Positions 58,940-64,000 of a DNA stretch of 64,000 nucleotides are shown here, one piece after another (the first letter of the stretch is position 1; each line of letters opens with the position of its first letter). Location: contig CM064713.1 of NCBI GenBank assembly GCA_032717465.1, positions 6,619,001-6,683,000 on the forward strand, given 5' to 3'. The notes beneath the pieces were generated by a model, which worked only from the letters and a program-made list of their open reading frames with translations, was not told where the DNA came from and did not search any database. Origin of the DNA: Coenobita brevimanus. Taxonomy: Eukaryota > Arthropoda > Malacostraca > Decapoda > Coenobitidae. Made by a program: the position numbers and the translations under genes.

Positions 58940-59537
58940 TGTCATAAAGACTTTGTAGTTACTTGTAGAGAAGTTATATATATATTAGACTTGTGGACGA
59001 GCGGTTGTTATACTTGAGTAGCTTTGTAAGTAGATAATCTTCTTTCCCATTTGTCATTCAATGACAAGGAGAGGTAAAGAATAGTATGGAACTATTTTTA
59101 TTTGTCTTGGAAATATTAACAAGTCTCTCACACAGAGCGAAGTATAAAGTAGAGTCCCGGGAGCTATCTCCCTGTCTCGCTCTCTCTGTCTCTCTCTCAA
59201 GTTGCTAAGCCCTTCTCCCTGCGACCTGTCTGTTCTATGGCTAGCTTCCTTCTGCCCTCTCTTTCCTAAATTATGGTGTAGCAGGAGTCGTGTCACGTGT
59301 GTTCCCTGTGGTTGGAAAGTTCTAGAAGCCTGTGTGTGAGAATGTGTGTATGTGTGTGTATGGTCACTAGGCACTGTCGTGTGCCTATAAAGCATTCCTT
59401 GAGTTAAGAGTGTGTAAGCATGTTTAGCATTGCTCGATTCTTGCAGACACAGTACCTTCTCATCATCCGACTTCCTGTTTCTATCTATTTATCTATCTAT
59501 CTATTATGATTTGTAATTATAATATGGAGTCCTAACA
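58940..59537 (-). repeat. 3' LTR of the non-coding LTR element
   Basis: 598 bp, same ends as 63145-63773, with many small indels between the two, so the insertion is older than the gypsy-type element at 23920. Confidence 0.85.
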
Positions 59538-60149
59538 TATGCTCGGTCACGCGAAAATGGCGTACCATCGACAGTTAATAGTCATAACATATTAATACAT
59601 ATTATATACACATTACAATGAACTTATAAGCTAATTAACCCTTTCCCGCACGGTAAGTTTCAGTAAGTTTTCTGGTGCAGGAATTTTCATTACGAAGGCG
59701 CCCGGCCGGGGAGCGCACGCACGGCAAATTTGAACAAATTTGAGCGAATGAAACACATTCTTGCCTTATTTTCGCCACCCAAAAATCCATGTATTCCCAT
59801 GAAACCTATCTCCAGGTATGCATGGATGTTTGTTCTATCTGATAAAGATGACAAAAACACAGGAAAACACCAGTAAAAAAGTTATTTGCCCTGGAAGCAT
59901 TGTCGAGTCAACTGTTTTCTCTTCCCAACATCGCCGTTTGAAGGTTTTCCATCATACAGGAAAATGATCTAATACGTTTTTATAGAGAATTTTATCAGCT
60001 TTCTAACGATACCAATCCGGTTGAGATACAATGTATACTTTTCGAGAAAATGGCCAAAAACTGAAAGCCATTTTTGGAAAAATTTCACTGACCTCTGAGA
60101 GCAAAGTTTTCCCAGGCACCTTATGTTTTTATTACATAGTAATATGCCC
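59538..60149. other. Interior of the LTR element, non-coding
   Basis: No frame or motif recognised. A polypurine tract next to 59537 is not obvious. Confidence 0.5.
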
Positions 60150-61410
60150 CAATTATCCAGCTTTCCCACTGTGACGGGAAAACCCCATACGCCTCATAGT
60201 TCTCGAGTAAATCGAAAAAAAGTACTAGGTACTCCGTGCGTGATTGACTTTCGTGATGCGCGCAAGGCATACGCAATGTTCCCGTCTACATAACAACGAA
60301 TTCTTATCAGAAATATTACATATTTATGTACTGTACATATGTAGAATTTCCTGCTCTTCATCATGGTTCAAACGTGAAATCGATATATCCAATAGTTTCC
60401 GAGTAATTGGCAGAGAAACAGAGAGTATTACTACGAGCATTTTTCAATGGTAACAGCCGGGAAGAGACACTCATTTCCACCGCCTTTTCTCGCACAAAAC
60501 GTAACATAATGCTGACATTTTGGTATTGATCGTACGTAGAATTTAGTGGTATAGATCATGGTTGTTCCAGAAAATCGATAAGTCTAATAGTTTTCGAGTA
60601 ATTGGCCGACAAAGTGAGGTTAGTACTCTGAGCGCTTATCACTGATAACAAACGCTTGAGGAAAAAGAAAAAACCCTCGCCTTTTACCCCCCAAAACGCT
60701 ACCAAAGGCTAACATTCGGGTATTGAGTATATGTAGAATTTAGTGGTACTGATGGTGGTTGTAACAGAAAATCGATAAGTCTAATAGTTTTTGTGTAATT
60801 GGCCGACAATGTGTGGTTATTACTCAGAAGCGAATGTCACTGATAACAAATGCGAGGAAAAACATTTCCCTCGCCTTTTACCCCCCAAAACGCTACCAAA
60901 GGCTTACATTCTGGTATTGATTACACGTAGAATTTAGTGGTATTGATGATGGTTGTAACAGGAAATCGATGTCTAATAGTTTTCGAGTAATTGGCCGACA
61001 AAGTGAGATTATTACTCCGAGCGAATGTCACTGTTAACAAATGCGAGGGAAAAAAACATTTCCCTCGCCTTTTATCCCCCAAAACGCTACCAAAGGCTTA
61101 CATTTTGGTACTGGTCATACGTAGAATTTAGTGGTATTGATGATGGTTGTAACAGAAAATCGATAAGTCTAATAGTTTTCGAGTAACTGGCCGACAAAAT
61201 GATGTTATTACTCCGAGCGCTTGTCACGCAACAACCGCTAGAAACAAAAACATTTCTCTCGCCTTTTACCCCCCAAAACGCTACCAAAGACTTACATTCT
61301 GGTATTGATCTTATGTAGAATTTAGTGGTATTGATGATGGTTGTAACAGGAAATCGATAAGTCTAATAGTTTTCGAGTAATTGGCCGACAAAGTGAGGTT
61401 ACTCTTCCGA
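60150..61410. repeat. Tandem array of ~194-bp units
   Basis: GTAGAATTT occurs at 60341, 60536, 60733, 60927, 61121 and 61315, spacings of 195, 197, 194, 194 and 194. Each unit carries AAATCGATAAGTCTAATAGT, TTTCGAGTAATTGGC, CTCGCCTTTTACCCCCCAAA and ACGCTACCAAAGGCT-like blocks. The last three are most alike. A degenerate first unit reaches back to about 60150. Confidence 0.92.
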
Positions 61411-63123
61411 TCGCTACCAACTTTTACACACACTGTTTCTTCCTTGCACACCTGCCTGAAGACTATGCTACCAACTTTTTTTTCCCCCTATCTGTACAGA
61501 CTGTTACATCTTCCATGGATGTTTTTCTATTGTTATAACCTACTACACATAAACATAACTCTTCTATAGTTACTGCTGTGGAGATTTACTTTCTTTCATA
61601 TGTGTAATCTGTAGGAGAAAATGGTTATTTGTCTGAAAGTGTGAGAGGTAATGGTAATATATTATTACATATATCAACAAAATTGCAGAACTCACTTCCT
61701 CCAGGGGTGTTGATCCAGTTAGACCAGGAATTTGAAGATGAGGAGTTATGTAGTGTGTGTATGTGAGTCAGCTTCTCCCTGAGAGTATGAGGCAACGCTA
61801 TTTTTAGCACACACCACACTCGTTCACGGAAACTCGCAGCTTGTTTGACGTATATTTCATACAATTCCATACGCATTTACACTATCAGAATCACAATAAT
61901 TCCAGCCCTAAAACACCGGTAATTCTCTCCTCCCGACTTCAGGTTTGCCCCTTCACAACACTCTGTTTCATGCCATACGTAACAGCTTGCTGGCTCCATA
62001 ATTTCACCAAGCCATCCACAGTATGTTTCACACAATATATATTTATGCCTTGGCTTCATTTATATACGAATTTCCACTCACGCCATACGGCCCTACGGGG
62101 CGGAGTGGCGAAACCCGCTACACTGACCATGCGTCTGGCTCCAAGACCCAACGATTGCTAACGGCCAGAATTGCTTTTCAATACATATATGTATATTCCA
62201 TCGACAATATCACGTCACTATATGTTCACATACAATGTATTATCTCACTGAGTCAATAGGGCCTTTGCCTCGGGCGAGAGGGGGAGAATTATGGACGATT
62301 TAAAGGGAACCACGAGCTGTCAAACACCACCGCCTGACTGCTCAACAAACACTGAGGTTGGAAGGAGCGGGCTGAGGTAGATAAGGCAAAGCAGTGTTGC
62401 CAATGACTTACCTCTAGAGAGCTTTGGCGACCCTATGACGCGCCCAAAAATCACGCAAATCGGCCTATAAGTTTTTTTCTGACGAATATTTTTGTTGCCT
62501 AAACCACGCGATTCGAGTGACTGTGCCAGACCTAATACAAGGCGACGTCACGCGAATCGAGTGAGTGTGTCTGGGAGGGTTAAGTGAAATACATAATATT
62601 GTTAAGGTAACATAACTGAATGAATATTGTATACATATAATATTCATAGTAAACAACAATTATCCAGTAATATTACATTTTAAACAAGTTGTATACATTT
62701 TGTGAGATGTGTATGTATATCAGACATACGCATATAATTGTGCAATGGTAATACTGCTAGGTTATACATTACATATTGAGTTATCACTTTAGTAATGTTT
62801 AATATTTCACCTAACTTGCATGATGATACTGGTAATACAGAATTGTGCTATAGTTGTATGACTTATAATATTGTTCTAACATTGTGGTAATACATAACTG
62901 TAACATTTTATGAATTGTTACAAAATATTGTGGTAATGCTACAGTGTCCCTGTGTGTTTCCAGCAGGGTTAACAAATCACTTTCTTCATCAAATTCACCT
63001 GAGTGAATTAAATACTCTTTTATTCTTTCTCTATCCGTAGATTTTATCTTACTTGTCCACTCCAGCTATAACTATTTCCCTTCACAGGGGCGGGACATTT
63101 TTTCAATATTAACATATGCAAGT
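61411..63123. other. Interior of the LTR element, non-coding
   Basis: AT-rich with no open frame over about 106 codons and no recognisable domain. It should contain a packaging signal if the element is mobilised, but none can be named. Confidence 0.5.
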
Positions 63124-63141
63124 TCCCCACCGCTGCCACCA
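63124..63141 (-). other. Primer binding site, tRNA-Leu-type
   Basis: TGGTGGCAGCGGTGGGGA on the minus strand lies three bases after the upstream LTR. Its complement ends in CACCGCTGCCACCA, the 3' end of an arthropod tRNA-Leu (AAG type) with CCA. Confidence 0.75.
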
Positions 63142-63144
63142 AAA

Positions 63145-63773
63145 TGTCATAAAGACTTTGTAGTTACTTGTAGAAAAGTTATATATATATATTAGACTTG
63201 TGGACTGAGCAGTTGTTATACTTGAGTAGCTTTGTAAGTAGATAATCTTCTTTCCCATTTGTCATTCAATGACAAGGAGAGGTAAAAAATAGATGGAACT
63301 ATTTTTATTTGTCTTGGAAATATGCCAACAAGTCTCTCACACAGAGCAAAGTATAAGAGAAGTAGAGTCCCGGGAGCTATCTCCCTGTCTCGCTCTCTCT
63401 GTCTCTCCTCTCAAGTTGCTAAGCCCCTTCCCTCCCTGCGACCTGTCTGTTTCTATGTGGCCTAGCTTCCCTTCTGCCCACTCTCTTTCCCTAAATTCTG
63501 GTGTAGCAGGAGTCGTGTCACACGTGTGTTCCCTGTGGTTGGAAGAAGTTCTAGAAGCCTGTGTGTGAGTATGTGTGTATGTGTGTGTATGGTCACTAAG
63601 GGCGCTGTCTTGTGCCTATAAAGCATTCTCTTGAGTTAAGAGTGTGTAAGCATGTTTAGCATTGCTCGATTCTTGCAGACACAGTACCTTCTCATCATCC
63701 CGAACTTCCTGCTTCTATCTATTTATCTATCTATCTATTATGATTTGTAATTATAATATGGAGGTCCTTAACA
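63145..63773 (-). repeat. 5' LTR of the non-coding LTR element
   Basis: 629 bp, upstream repeat in the minus orientation. It is slightly longer than its partner through scattered 1-5 base insertions. Confidence 0.85.
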
Positions 63774-64000
63774 CCATGATCACTCCTTGGTCCATTGGTT
63801 GGATGAGAGCAGTCGTATTAGGTGACAGAAACATGCACCTAATACGGCCATTTTCAGCAACCAAGTCCTTGTACGCACGGGTGGGCAGATGCATTGTTGA
63901 GGAGAAGGAGGTCCTTTACCTGGTCATGCGCTGGATTCTCCAGTGTCCTTTTGTCTGGTAATGGATGACCTCCTTGATGAAGTGGCGGTGGAACCAGTCT
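63774..64000 (-). pseudogene. Tigger transposase, catalytic core fragment
   Basis: Conceptual minus-strand translation gives DWFHRHFIKEVIHYQTKG, then after a shift KDLLLLNNASAHP, then after another shift ENGRIRCMFLSPNTTALIQP and MDQGVIM. These are the DDE_1 landmarks of Tigger transposases. The second catalytic aspartate (usually LDNAP) is asparagine here. The next residues of the protein are at 58937, on the other side of the LTR element. Confidence 0.8.

Larger units (their letters stand above)
58940..63773 (-). mobile_element. Non-coding LTR retrotransposon (LARD-like) inside the Tigger gene
   Basis: Two long direct repeats (58940-59537 and 63145-63773) bound a 3.6-kb interior without any sizeable frame. 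On the minus strand the repeats begin TGTTA and end TGACA. Directly after the upstream repeat comes TGGTGGCAGCGGTGGGGA (63124-63141), a tRNA-Leu-type primer site. That the transposase reading resumes on the two outer sides shows the whole unit inserted at once. Flanking tetramers CCAC and CCAT agree at three of four positions. The interior includes a ~194-bp tandem array. Absence of gag and pol makes it dependent on another element. Confidence 0.8.
57262..64000 (-). mobile_element. Coding Tigger-like element, split by an LTR element, right end outside
   Basis: The left terminus CAGTAATCACTCCAATATCC follows TA (57260-57261). The inner 800 bases line up with the non-autonomous copies at 11156 and 23883. 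It holds a transposase gene on the minus strand in two parts, 58171-58937 and 63774-64000, separated by a 4.8-kb LTR element. It is the likely coding relative of those MITE-like copies. The far end lies beyond the window. Confidence 0.82.

Noticed and set aside
60150..61410. CRISPR-like array
   Set aside because: Units are contiguous ~194-bp repeats without spacers, and the genome is eukaryotic.
58940..63773. Two independent insertions of one ~600-bp element
   Set aside because: The transposase gene resumes only outside the pair, and a primer site follows one repeat, so a single LTR element is the simpler reading.

Overview
This window is eukaryotic, repeat-saturated DNA. The spliceosomal-type exon boundaries, the mix of RTE-, CR1- and Jockey/I-type LINEs, Tigger/pogo, mariner and Ty3/gypsy elements, and the long (GT)n tracts suggest an arthropod, most likely a decapod crustacean. 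The organism is inferred from repeat style only, because no search could be run. Almost every long reading frame belongs to a transposable element. The only candidate host coding sequence is a 111-bp exon at 19207-19317 (minus). Family letters A to K below are my own labels.

Layout. 1-10147: copies of one RTE-like LINE (family A, (TAGA)n tail), one copy of a second RTE-like family (K), a truncated CR1-like copy and a 666-bp foldback element. 10150-11000: a decayed mariner. 11156-17869: a four-level nest, in which a Tigger-like element is split by a single-ORF LINE (H), which is split by an RTE copy, which is split by a CR1 copy. 17870-20409: the least repetitive stretch, holding one MITE, a mariner scrap and the exon. 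20410-23400: a nearly intact single-ORF LINE (G) with a poly(A) tail. 23883-31368: a Tigger-like element split by a complete LTR retrotransposon (23920-30561). In that retrotransposon integrase precedes reverse transcriptase, and the LTRs appear to differ at only three positions. 31694-39155: a near full-length CR1-like element (B1) carrying a composite SINE and a Tigger element that itself carries another RTE-like LINE (F) with an embedded zinc finger. 39156-52650: CR1-like copies of two families (B and C), all on the minus strand, joined end to end through (GT)n tracts. Inserted in them are a mariner, a composite SINE and a 5S rRNA-derived SINE. 52651-57251: RTE copies, a Tigger MITE and an internally deleted Tigger (E2). 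57262-64000: a coding Tigger whose transposase gene is split by a non-coding LTR element (58940-63773) with a tRNA-Leu-type primer site and a ~194-bp tandem array.

Functionally this is an ecosystem of elements. RTE family A appears to supply the machinery for short composite SINEs that carry its 5' leader and its 3' end. CR1 insertions seem to use the (CA)n tails of earlier CR1 insertions as landing sites. Coding Tigger copies explain the deleted Tigger derivatives. Most copies are dead through stops, frameshifts, lost catalytic residues or 5' truncation. The best-preserved are the LINE G frame, the gag-protease-integrase frame and the LTRs of the 23920-30561 element.
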